Positions 22,545-28,558 of a stretch of DNA of 32,314 bases are shown here, piece after piece. The position numbers were made by a program, and so were the translations under genes. The first letter of the stretch is position 1; each line of letters starts with the position of its first letter. The DNA is from Streptomyces triticirhizae (GTDB lineage: Bacteria; Actinomycetota; Actinomycetes; Streptomycetales; Streptomycetaceae), in contig NZ_RFFJ01000052.1 in NCBI RefSeq assembly GCF_003696235.1, forward strand, positions 1 to 32,314, in the 5' to 3' direction. A model generated the notes under the pieces. The model worked only from the letters and a program-made list of their open reading frames with translations, was not told the origin of the DNA and searched no databases.

Positions 22545-22646
22545 ATGATGCGGCAGGCGACGGGCACCCCCGCCGGGGGGCTCACCAAGCGGCGCGCGGT
22601 GGATCTCTGCCGCGTCTCGGCCATGCTCTGTCGTCGCCACGGCTGA
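22545..22646 (+). CDS. Cysteine-containing leader peptide upstream of a sulfurtransferase
   Basis: 33 residues: MMRQATGTPAGG, then LTKRRAVDLCRVSAMLCRRH and G. The pattern (basic-RR-x-VDL-CRV-x-x-x-LCRR) matches the small actinobacterial leader peptides found ahead of sulfur-assimilation genes. In mycobacteria, a cysteine-codon uORF before the homologous cysA2 sulfurtransferase gene regulates it by cysteine-responsive translational attenuation. Here the Cys codons are at positions 22 and 29 near the end, and the peptide starts at the inferred transcription start. It ends 128 nt before the sulfurtransferase ATG. The peptide is seen; regulation by cysteine supply is inferred from the homologous system. 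A start at 22548 (second Met) is equally possible. Confidence 0.75.
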   Translation: MMRQATGTPAGGLTKRRAVDLCRVSAMLCRRHG

Positions 22647-22774
22647 TTCACGCCCCCTCGCCGCCGCCCACGCCCCCGCCCGTGCGGCCCGCCGCCCGAC
22701 CGGCCCGCGTCCGCGGCGGCGCACCTCGTTTCCCGTATTCGTTCCGCCCCGAACCGCGCAAGGAGACAACCAGC
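22647..22774 (+). promoter_or_regulatory. Untranslated leader between uORF and sulfurtransferase
   Basis: 128 nt, C-rich at first. GCCGCCGC near 22663 can pair with GCGGCGGC near 22711, and a strong AAGGAG lies 9 nt before the ATG at 22775. The C-rich part could mask G-rich or purine sequences when the uORF is not translated to its end. The pairing is seen; a switch is inferred. Confidence 0.4.
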
Positions 22775-23614
22775 ATGAGCCGCAGTGACGTCCTGGTGGA
22801 CGCCGACTGGGTCCAGGCCCACCTCGACGACCCCAAGGTCGTGCTCGTGGAAGTGGACGAGGACACCTCGGCCTACGACAAGAACCACATCAGGAACGCG
22901 ATCCGGATCGACTGGAAGCAGGAGCTCCAGGACCCGGTCCGCCGCGACTTCGTGGACCAGGAGGGCTTCGAGAAGCTGCTCTCCGCCAAGGGCATCGCCA
23001 ACGACGACACCGTGGTCCTCTACGGCGGCAACAACAACTGGTTCGCCGCCTACGCCTACTGGTACTTCAAGCTGTACGGCCACAGCGACGTCCGGCTGCT
23101 GGACGGCGGGCGCAAGAAGTGGGAGCTGGACTCGCGCGACCTGGTCGCCGAGGTGCCCACCCGCGCCGCCACCGAGTACCGCGCCCAGCCGCAGGACACC
23201 TCGATCCGCGCCTTCCGCGACGAGGTCGTCGCCGCGATCGGCGTCAAGAACCTGGTCGACGTGCGCTCGCCCGACGAGTTCAGCGGCAAGCTGCTCGCCC
23301 CGGCGCACCTGCCGCAGGAGCAGTCCCAGGTCGGCGGCCACGTGCCCAGCGCCCGCAACATCCCCTGGTCCAAGTCGGCCAACGACGACGGCACCTTCCG
23401 CTCCGACGAGGAGCTGAAGGAGCTGTACTCGGGCGAGGGCGTGGACCTGGAGAAGGACACCATCGCCTACTGCCGCATCGGTGAGCGCTCCGCCCACACC
23501 TGGTTCGTGCTGCACGAGCTGCTCGGCCAGCCCAACGTCAAGAACTACGACGGCTCCTGGACCGAGTACGGCTCGCTCGTCGGCGTCCCGGTGGAGACCG
23601 GCCCGGCCAAGTGA
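22775..23614 (+). CDS. cysA2: Thiosulfate sulfurtransferase (rhodanese, CysA2/SseA-like)
   Basis: 279 residues with two rhodanese domains. The N-terminal inactive one has VLVEVDEDTSAYDKNHIRNA and TVVLYGGNNNWFAAYAYWYF. The C-terminal catalytic one has LVDVRSPDEFSGKLLAP, GHVPSARNIPWSK and the active-site loop AYCRIGERSAHTWF, with C233 as the persulfide cysteine. The CRxGxR-S/T loop is typical of thiosulfate sulfurtransferases. The reaction is transfer of sulfane sulfur from thiosulfate to cyanide or a thiol acceptor. A strong AAGGAG lies 9 nt upstream. It is followed by DUF1416, as in mycobacterial cysA2-sseC2, and is probably under cysteine-responsive control through the leader peptide. Confidence 0.95.
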   Translation: MSRSDVLVDADWVQAHLDDPKVVLVEVDEDTSAYDKNHIRNAIRIDWKQELQDPVRRDFVDQEGFEKLLSAKGIANDDTVVLYGGNNNWFAAYAYWYFKLYGHSDVRLLDGGRKKWELDSRDLVAEVPTRAATEYRAQPQDTSIRAFRDEVVAAIGVKNLVDVRSPDEFSGKLLAPAHLPQEQSQVGGHVPSARNIPWSKSANDDGTFRSDEELKELYSGEGVDLEKDTIAYCRIGERSAHTWFVLHELLGQPNVKNYDGSWTEYGSLVGVPVETGPAK

Positions 23615-23671
23615 CCCCGGTCAGGTAACCCCAGCCGGACGGAAGTTCGGACGGCAGTTCAGCCCCGAAGC

Positions 23672-23695
23672 CTCAGAAGCTCAGAAGCTCAGAAA
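23672..23695 (+). repeat. Three tandem copies of an 8-bp unit before sseC
   Basis: CTCAGAAG is repeated at 23672-23679 and 23680-23687, with CTCAGAAA at 23688-23695. The array runs straight into the AAGGAA ribosome-binding site of the DUF1416 gene. Copy-number change would alter spacing between the two genes but not the ribosome-binding site. Confidence 0.7.
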
Positions 23696-23705
23696 AGGAA
23701 CAGTC

Positions 23706-23993
23706 ATGTGTGGAGCGAAGGCCGGCGGCCCGGATGCCAGCGGCGTCAAGGCCGGTGAGACCACGATCCAGGGCTCGGTGACCCGGGACGGCGAGCCGGT
23801 CACGGGCTATGTCCGACTCCTCGACGCCACCGGGGAGTTCACCGCCGAGGTGCCGACCTCGGCGACCGGGCAGTTCCGGTTCTACGCGGCCGAGGGCACC
23901 TGGACGGTCCGCGCCCTGGTCCCGGGCGCGACCGCCGACCGCAGGGTGGTCGCCCAGCAGGGCGGCCTGACCGAGGTCAGCATCGCCGTCTGA
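23706..23993 (+). CDS. sseC: DUF1416 protein (SseC)
   Basis: 95 residues. Begins MCGAKAGGPDASGVKAGETT; a conserved Cys at position 2 is typical of the family. The rest is a carboxypeptidase-regulatory-like beta sandwich: IQGSVTRDGEPVTGYVRLLD, TGEFTAEVPTSATGQFRFYA and GTWTVRALVP. It is almost always encoded next to a rhodanese in actinobacteria (sseC with cysA2 in mycobacteria), suggesting a role in sulfane-sulfur transfer, but no activity is established to my knowledge. AAGGAA lies 7 nt upstream. It ends at a canonical terminator. Confidence 0.92.
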   Translation: MCGAKAGGPDASGVKAGETTIQGSVTRDGEPVTGYVRLLDATGEFTAEVPTSATGQFRFYAAEGTWTVRALVPGATADRRVVAQQGGLTEVSIAV

Positions 23994-24019
23994 CCGGCTG
24001 AACCGGTTGGAAGGACACG

Positions 24020-24050
24020 AAGGCCGCGCCCGCTTCGGGCGCGGCCTTTT
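24020..24050 (+). terminator. Intrinsic terminator of the sulfurtransferase operon
   Basis: AAGGCCGCGCCC (24020-24031) pairs perfectly with GGGCGCGGCCTT (24037-24048) around GCTTC, followed by TTTT at 24047-24050. This is the clearest Rho-independent terminator in the window. Confidence 0.92.
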
Positions 24051-24143
24051 CGTTACCCCGTTGGTTGTTGCCCCGTGCTCGGTTGGCGAGGTTCCTGTCT
24101 GCCGCGGTCTTCTGGTGTGGGTCAGGGTGTGGCCGGCGGGCGG

Positions 24144-24515
24144 TCAGTAGACCAGGGCCCGCACGTCGTCGGGCATGATCTCGCTCACGAAGACCTGGGC
24201 CCCGGCGATGCGCACCCCCTCGATCACGTCCTGCTCCGTGATCCCCCTGCGCGCCGCGCACTGGGTGCACAGGGTGATCCGTCCACCGGCCTGGACGGCC
24301 TCGATCAGCTCCGGAAGCGGTGCCGCGTGCGGGAGTTGGAACTCCTCGGCCCGGCCGGGAAGGGCGAACCAGGCGGACTCTCCGGTCAGCCACAACGAGA
24401 CGTCCACCCCGCTCGCCACGGCCACCGAGGCCACCGTGAACGCCTGCGAGCAACGTTCGGGAGCGTCCGCCCCCGCCGTCACCTTGATCACCAGCTTCTG
24501 TGCCGTCTGAGCCAT
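24144..24515 (-). CDS. DsrE/DsrF-like family protein
   Basis: 123 residues. Rossmann-like DsrE fold: KLVIKVTAGADAPERCSQAF, VASVAVASGVDVSLWLTGES, ELIEAVQAGGRITLCTQCAA and VIEGVRIAGAQVFVSEIM. The CTQC pair at the position of the family's active cysteine supports a sulfur-relay or thiol role. It lies directly beyond the sulfurtransferase/DUF1416 terminator, convergent with it. It has either a leaderless start at 24515 (a TACGGT box 6 nt upstream) or is read from the tiny zinc-ribbon gene just upstream. The exact partner in sulfur transfer is unknown. Confidence 0.9.
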   Translation of the reverse strand: MAQTAQKLVIKVTAGADAPERCSQAFTVASVAVASGVDVSLWLTGESAWFALPGRAEEFQLPHAAPLPELIEAVQAGGRITLCTQCAARRGITEQDVIEGVRIAGAQVFVSEIMPDDVRALVY

Positions 24516-24521
24516 GAGATC

Positions 24522-24527
24522 ACCGTA
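24522..24527 (-). promoter_or_regulatory. Possible -10 box for the DsrE-family gene
   Basis: On the minus strand TACGGT ends 6 nt before the ATG at 24515. It lies in the 30-nt gap after the tiny zinc-ribbon gene, so the DsrE gene may have its own leaderless transcript. Confidence 0.35.
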
Positions 24528-24545
24528 GTCGTACGGTCCCGTGGG

Positions 24546-24629
24546 CTAGCGCGTTGTCCCGCAGGTAGCGCAGACCCAGTCTCCCTGCGGACCCTGATAC
24601 ATCGTCCCACCACAGTTTGGACAACTCAT
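24546..24629 (-). CDS. 27-residue zinc-ribbon protein
   Basis: The minus strand from an ATG at 24629 encodes MSCPNCGGTMYQGPQGDWVC followed by ATCGTTR and a stop. Two CxxC knuckles (CPNC and CATC) 14 residues apart with a central aromatic make a minimal zinc ribbon. A ribosome-binding site AAAGGA lies about 9 nt upstream. The four cysteines in perfect spacing and the good ribosome-binding site make chance unlikely, despite the size. It ends 30 nt before the DsrE-family gene on the same strand, so the two probably form an operon. The role is unknown; Zn or Fe binding or a regulatory contact are options. Confidence 0.72.
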   Translation of the reverse strand: MSCPNCGGTMYQGPQGDWVCATCGTTR

Positions 24630-24765
24630 GATCACATCCTTTCCACGCGCTTAGACGCGAAGATGGCCAAACACGTTCAGTCGCGGTGATCACAAAACGG
24701 TCAAGGCGCCCGGAGGGGTCATCCACGGGCGGCCCACCCACGAAGCTTCCCCGGAGTGTGGCCAC

Positions 24766-24771
24766 TAGACT
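24766..24771 (+). promoter_or_regulatory. Possible -10 box for the small membrane protein-nitrobindin operon
   Basis: TAGACT lies 43 nt before the GTG at 24815, leaving a short leader that includes the AAGGAG ribosome-binding site. No good -35 box is visible. Confidence 0.4.
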
Positions 24772-24814
24772 CGGCCGCGACCGTTCTTCACATTCGGGCG
24801 CAAGGAGCTTCGCC

Positions 24815-24916
24815 GTGCTTGAGGCATTCTTCATCACCATGATGGTCCTGGTGGCCGTGGGCACCGCCGCGTTCACCGGCCTTGTCGTGGTGAAGCTCTA
24901 CCAGGGGCAGCGCTGA
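24815..24916 (+). CDS. Small single-pass membrane protein (33 residues)
   Basis: Starts at a GTG with AAGGAG 7 nt upstream. The sequence is nearly all one helix: VLEAFFITMMVLVAVGTAAF, then TGLVVVKLYQGQR, with the basic end presumably cytoplasmic. The next gene starts 2 nt after its stop, so the two are coupled. A longer frame upstream lacks a ribosome-binding site and is not used. Function is unknown; its tight linkage suggests a membrane partner or docking site for the nitrobindin-like protein. Confidence 0.7.
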   Translation: MLEAFFITMMVLVAVGTAAFTGLVVVKLYQGQR

Positions 24917-24918
24917 CC

Positions 24919-25482
24919 ATGATCGAGATCCCCTCCGATCTCCATCCGTCGCTGGTGCCGCTCGCCTTCCTCCTCGGCACCTGGCAGGGCGCCGGGGTCG
25001 CGGACTTCCCCGGCGAGGAGGCCAGCAACTTCGGGCAGCAGATGACCTTCGCCCACGACGGCCGGGACTTCCTGGAGTACTCCGCGCGCTCCTGGCGGCT
25101 CGACGAGGCCGGCCAGCGGACGGTGCCGCTGGAGACCGAACACGGCTTCTGGCGGATCGACGACCAGCGCCAGATCGAGGCCGTGCTGGTGCGCGACCAG
25201 GGCGTCGTCGAGGTCTGGTACGGCGAACTCGCCGAGGGCAAGCCCCAGATCGACCTCGCCACCGACGCCATCGCCCGCACCCAGGCGTCCCCGCCCTACG
25301 CCGGCGGCAAGCGGCTCTACGGCTATGTCAACAGCGACCTGATGTGGGTCGGCGAGAAGTCCACGCCCGAGGTGCCGCTGCGGCCCTACATGTCGGCGCA
25401 CCTGAAGAAGGCGGTCGACCCCAGGGAGTGGATCGGCGAGCTGAAGGACCTGCCGGACGACGGGATCGCCTTCTTCAAGTAG
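24919..25482 (+). CDS. Nitrobindin-like (FABP/THAP4 heme-binding domain) protein
   Basis: 187 residues, about the usual length. The family's opening motif LLGTWQGAGVADFP (GxWxGxG) is present, followed by a ten-strand barrel pattern (FLEYSARSWRLDEAGQ, HGFWRIDDQRQIEAVLV, VVEVWYGELAEGKPQIDLA). The C-terminal segment YMSAHLKKA contains the His expected to ligate heme. Characterised relatives bind ferric heme and isomerise peroxynitrite to nitrate, or bind NO; that activity is inferred here. The start follows the small membrane protein's stop by 2 nt. Its 3' end converges with the SDR gene, 18 nt apart. Confidence 0.9.
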   Translation: MIEIPSDLHPSLVPLAFLLGTWQGAGVADFPGEEASNFGQQMTFAHDGRDFLEYSARSWRLDEAGQRTVPLETEHGFWRIDDQRQIEAVLVRDQGVVEVWYGELAEGKPQIDLATDAIARTQASPPYAGGKRLYGYVNSDLMWVGEKSTPEVPLRPYMSAHLKKAVDPREWIGELKDLPDDGIAFFK

Positions 25483-25500
25483 CCCCGGCCAGCGACAGGT

Positions 25501-26253
25501 TCAGGGGACGCGCAGCGCGCCGCCGTCCACCGGGACGGTGGTGCCGGTGACATAGCCGGCGGCCGGCGAGAGCAGGAACGCGGCGACCCGCCCGAACTCC
25601 GCCGGCTCCCCGTACCGGCCCAGCGGGATCGCCTCCCGGGTGCGCTGCCGCGTCGCCGGGTCGGCGGCGGCGTCCAGCTGCCGCGTCCGGTCGGTGGCGA
25701 TCCGGCCCGGCATCAGGCCCAGCACCCGCACCCCGCGCGGCCCGAACTCGTCGGCCAGGTCCTTGGCGACCATGGCCAGCCCGGGCCGCAGCCCGTTGGA
25801 GATGGCCAGCCCCGGGATCGGCGAACGGGCCGAGCTGGAGAGCACCAGGCCCAGCGCGCCGCCCTCGCCCAGCGCGGGCGCGAAGGTGCGCGCGGCGCGG
25901 ACCGCGCCCAGGAAGACGCTCTCGAACGCGGCCCGCCACTGCTCGTCGGTGGCCGCCGAGGCGGCGGCGGGCGGCGGCCCGCCGACCGAGACCAGCGCCC
26001 CGTCGAACCGGCCGAACCGCTCGTTCGCCAGCGCCAGCAGCCGCTCGGCGGCGTCCGGCGCCGCCAGGTCGGCGGCGAGCCCGGCGGCCCGGTCCTCGCC
26101 GAGCGAGGCCACGGCCTCGGCGACCGCCTCCTTCCCGCGCGCTGCCAGCACCACCCGGGCGCCCTCGCCCACCAGCGCCTCGGCCGTGGCCCGGCCCAGC
26201 CCCCTGCTGCCGCCGGTCACCACATAGACCCGATCGGTCAGTCCCAGATCCAT
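25501..26253 (-). CDS. Short-chain dehydrogenase/reductase lacking the canonical Tyr
   Basis: 250 residues. NAD(P)-binding glycine motif VVTGGSRGLGRATAEALVGE at the N-terminus, AADLAAPDA for the adenine contact, and a C-terminal YVTGTTVPVDGGALR typical of FabG-like SDRs. After the catalytic-strand serine (LVLSSSARSPIPGLAISNGL), the usual YxxxK is replaced by a Ser-Asn-x-x-Arg pattern; a lysine occurs later (VAKDLA). This variant occurs in a subset of bacterial SDRs, so it is probably not a mutation, but the reaction is uncertain. AAGGGG lies 11 nt before the ATG at 26253. It is divergent from nur across 208 bp. Confidence 0.9.
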   Translation of the reverse strand: MDLGLTDRVYVVTGGSRGLGRATAEALVGEGARVVLAARGKEAVAEAVASLGEDRAAGLAADLAAPDAAERLLALANERFGRFDGALVSVGGPPPAAASAATDEQWRAAFESVFLGAVRAARTFAPALGEGGALGLVLSSSARSPIPGLAISNGLRPGLAMVAKDLADEFGPRGVRVLGLMPGRIATDRTRQLDAAADPATRQRTREAIPLGRYGEPAEFGRVAAFLLSPAAGYVTGTTVPVDGGALRVP

Positions 26254-26448
26254 CGCGCACCGCCCCTTGGTCGCCTCGTGATCGCGTTCCTCCGTGGGGA
26301 CAATACGCCGCCCCCCGGACGTCCTTACGGCGGTTTGACGTCGGCGGGCGCAGGATGGGCCACGCCTCCTCGCACGGACCCCGCCGATTCCCCTCGGGCG
26401 GGGTCCGTGCCCCTCCTCCGGCCGGGTCCCGGCGCCGGATTCCCCTTC

Positions 26449-26454
26449 TACACT
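26449..26454 (+). promoter_or_regulatory. -10 box of a probable leaderless promoter (nur)
   Basis: TACACT ends 7 nt before the GTG at 26462. This agrees with the start deduced from the metal-site residue numbering. Confidence 0.5.
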
Positions 26455-26461
26455 GGGCCAC

Positions 26462-26938
26462 GTGGTGAGCACCGACTGGCAGGAAGATCTGCGCAACCGT
26501 GGCTACCGGCTGACGCCCCAGCGGCAGCTGGTGCTGGAGGCCGTCGACCGGCTGGACCACTCCACGCCCGAGGACATCCTCACCGAGGTGCGCAAGACCG
26601 CCGGCGGGGTCAACATCTCGACGGTCTACCGCACGTTGGAGCTGCTGGAGGAGCTGGGCCTGGTCAGCCACGCGCACATCGGCCACGGCGCCCCCACCTA
26701 CCACCTGGCGGAGCGGCACGACCACCTGCATCTGATGTGCCGGGACTGCGAGCGGGTCATCGAGGCGGAGCTGTCCCTGGCCGAGCCGTTCGCCGAGGCG
26801 CTGCGCGAGCGCTTCGGCTTCGAGACGGACCTGCGGCACTTCGCGATCTTCGGCCGCTGCGGCAGCTGCGCGGCGCGCGCGGACGGCCCCGGGGGCGGCG
26901 GCCCGGAGGCCGGGGAGGCGGCGAACGGGACGTCGTAG
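26462..26938 (+). CDS. nur: Nur, nickel-responsive Fur-family regulator
   Basis: 158 residues. Winged helix: RGYRLTPQRQLVLEAVDRLD and GGVNISTVYRTLELLEELGL. The dimerisation domain has the metal-binding stretch ERHDHLHLMCRDC. Counting from the GTG at 26462, histidines fall at 33, 86, 88 and 90 (the structural M-site of Streptomyces Nur) and at 70, 72 and 126 (its Ni-site), all matching the published numbering as I recall it. This supports both the identity and the start. A CxxC (GRCGSC) near the C-terminus is also present. With nickel, Nur represses the iron superoxide dismutase and nickel-uptake genes. It is probably leaderless. The Gly-rich tail is unusual but not disruptive. Confidence 0.93.
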   Translation: MVSTDWQEDLRNRGYRLTPQRQLVLEAVDRLDHSTPEDILTEVRKTAGGVNISTVYRTLELLEELGLVSHAHIGHGAPTYHLAERHDHLHLMCRDCERVIEAELSLAEPFAEALRERFGFETDLRHFAIFGRCGSCAARADGPGGGGPEAGEAANGTS

Positions 26939-26941
26939 GCT
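26936..26941 (+). promoter_or_regulatory. -10 box for ygfZ overlapping the nur stop codon
   Basis: TAGGCT begins with the TAG stop of nur and ends 6 nt before the ygfZ ATG at 26948. It would give ygfZ a private leaderless transcript in addition to read-through from nur. Confidence 0.5.
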
Positions 26942-26947
26942 TGCGGT

Positions 26948-27922
26948 ATGTCGTCCTATGCCAGTCCCCTGCTGGAGTTGCCCGGCGCGGTCGCCGCGCG
27001 GGAGCCGGACCTCGGAGTCGCCGCCCACTACGGGGATCTCTTCCGTGAACAGCGGGCGTTGGCCAGGGGCGAGGGGTTTGTCGACCTCTCCCACCGCGAG
27101 GTGGTCACGGTCGGCGGCCCGGACCGGCTGAGCTGGCTGCACCTGTTGCTCACCCAGCATGTGGAGACGCTGGCGCCGGGGCAGGCGACGGAGGCGTTGA
27201 TCCTCTCCGCCAAGGGCCATATCGAGCATGTCCTCTATCTGGTGGACGACGGCGAGACGACCTGGGCGCACACCGAGCCGGGCGCCGCCGCCGCGCTGCT
27301 CGCCTACCTGGAGAGCATGAGGTTCTTCTACCGCGTCGAGATCGCCGACCGGACGGCCGAGTTCGCGGTGGTGCACCTGCCGGCCGGGTCCATCGTCGAG
27401 GTGCCGGCCGAGCTGGCGGTGCGCGAGACGCCGTACGGCAGGGACGTGTTCCTGCCGCGCGGCGAGCTGCCCGCGTTCGCGAAGGCGCACGGGCCGGCGC
27501 TCGGGGTGCTGGCGTTCGAGGCGCTGCGGGTCGAGGCGCACCGCCCGCGCCTGGGTCTTGAGACGGACCACCGCACGATCCCGCACGAGCTGGGCTGGCT
27601 GGCGACGGCGGTCCATCTGCACAAGGGCTGCTACCGGGGGCAGGAGACGGTGGCCCGGGTGGAGAACCTGGGCCGGCCGCCGCGTCGGCTGGTCTTCCTC
27701 CACCTGGACGGCAGCGAGGTCACCCTGCCCGAGCCGGGGGCGCCGGTGCGGCTGGCGGCCGACGGGCCCGAGGGGCGGGAGCTGGGGCGGGTCACCACCT
27801 CGGCGCGCCACCACGAGCTGGGGCCGATCGCGCTGGCGGTGATCAAGCGGAACGTGCCGGCGGACGCGCCGCTGCTGGCGGACCGGACGCCGGCCGCGCA
27901 GGAGTTGGTGGTCGAGCCGTAG
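26948..27922 (+). CDS. ygfZ: YgfZ/GcvT-like folate-binding Fe-S maintenance protein
   Basis: 324 residues. GcvT-like fold with RALARGEGFVDLSHREVVTV, SWLHLLLTQHVETLAPGQAT and the diagnostic YgfZ signature KGCYRGQETVARVEN, whose Cys is essential in the family. The C-terminal barrel domain includes RRLVFLHLDG and LGPIALAVIKR. YgfZ binds tetrahydrofolate and supports repair or assembly of certain Fe-S enzymes under oxidative stress. It sits 9 nt after nur and has its own leaderless promoter motif. Linkage to a redox-metal regulator fits the role. Convergent with dtd. Confidence 0.93.
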   Translation: MSSYASPLLELPGAVAAREPDLGVAAHYGDLFREQRALARGEGFVDLSHREVVTVGGPDRLSWLHLLLTQHVETLAPGQATEALILSAKGHIEHVLYLVDDGETTWAHTEPGAAAALLAYLESMRFFYRVEIADRTAEFAVVHLPAGSIVEVPAELAVRETPYGRDVFLPRGELPAFAKAHGPALGVLAFEALRVEAHRPRLGLETDHRTIPHELGWLATAVHLHKGCYRGQETVARVENLGRPPRRLVFLHLDGSEVTLPEPGAPVRLAADGPEGRELGRVTTSARHHELGPIALAVIKRNVPADAPLLADRTPAAQELVVEP

Positions 27923-27939
27923 GCCGCGGGTGCCGGCTC
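27914..27939. terminator. Small hairpin spanning the convergent ygfZ and dtd stops
   Basis: GAGCCG (27914-27919) and CGGCTC (27934-27939) pair across a 14-nt loop. The stems include the last codons of both convergent genes, whose stops are 15 nt apart. It is short, so it is a weak terminator candidate. Confidence 0.35.
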
Positions 27940-28363
27940 AGACCTCCACCAGCACGGTGAACGGGCCGTCGTTGGTCAGGCTCACCCGCATCTGGGCGCC
28001 GAAGCGGCCGGTCGCCACGGTGGCGCCCAGCGCGCGCAGCGCGTCGCGGACGGCGTCCACGAGCGGCTCGGCGATCTCGCCCGGCGCGGCGGCGGCCCAG
28101 GTGGGACGTCGGCCCTTGCGGGCGTCACCGTAGAGGGTGAACTGCGAGATCACCAGCAGCGGTGCTCCGGTGTCGGAGCAGGACTTCTCGCCCTCCAGCA
28201 CGCGCAGGCCCCACAGCTTCCGGGCCAGCTTCACGGCGCTCTCCGGGGTGTCCTCGTGGGTCACCCCCACCAGGACGCAGAGTCCCTGGCCCACGATCTC
28301 GCCGACCGTCTCGCCGTCCACCGTCACGCAGGCGCCGTCCACGCGCTGTACCACCGCTCGCAT
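27938..28363 (-). CDS. dtd: D-aminoacyl-tRNA deacylase
   Basis: 141 residues, a full-length DTD. Starts [20 protein letters not shown]. Active-site motifs are [18 protein letters not shown] (SQxTLx) and the terminal [12 protein letters not shown] (NxGPxT), which build the cross-subunit pocket. The enzyme hydrolyses D-amino acids and glycine from mischarged tRNAs, using the tRNA 2'-OH. Cytoplasmic homodimer. It converges with ygfZ, with 15 nt between the stops, and is divergent from rsiG across about 195 bp. Confidence 0.96.
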   Translation of the reverse strand: MRAVVQRVDGACVTVDGETVGEIVGQGLCVLVGVTHEDTPESAVKLARKLWGLRVLEGEKSCSDTGAPLLVISQFTLYGDARKGRRPTWAAAAPGEIAEPLVDAVRDALRALGATVATGRFGAQMRVSLTNDGPFTVLVEV

Positions 28364-28480
28364 GGGGTCATCATGCCGTGGGTCGGAAAGCGGCGTTCCT
28401 CAGGGCTCCTCGGCCGGCGAGGGAACGTTCCGCCGTCGAACTCACAGCGCCGGATGGGTGCCAACACGCTGCACGCGGCG

Positions 28481-28495
28481 GGTACACAGTGACAC
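28481..28495. promoter_or_regulatory. Possible BldD-type half-palindrome upstream of rsiG
   Basis: Within GGTACACAGTGACAC, 7 of the 9 fixed positions of the BldD consensus (nTnACnC[A/T]GnGTnAn) match. BldD is the c-di-GMP-dependent repressor of development genes. The dtd-rsiG spacer also holds the palindromes GGAACGTTCC and GGTACGTACC and the inverted pair TGCACGC/GCGTGCA around this site. Assignment is tentative. Confidence 0.3.
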
Positions 28496-28558
28496 GATGC
28501 GTGCACGGGGTACGTACCGCACCACGGCACCGAAATGGGGACGAGGGGACAATTGCGC

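Noticed and set aside
25475..27814. 779-codon minus-strand frame over SDR, nur and ygfZ
   Set aside because: Shadow of three genes with intact family motifs.
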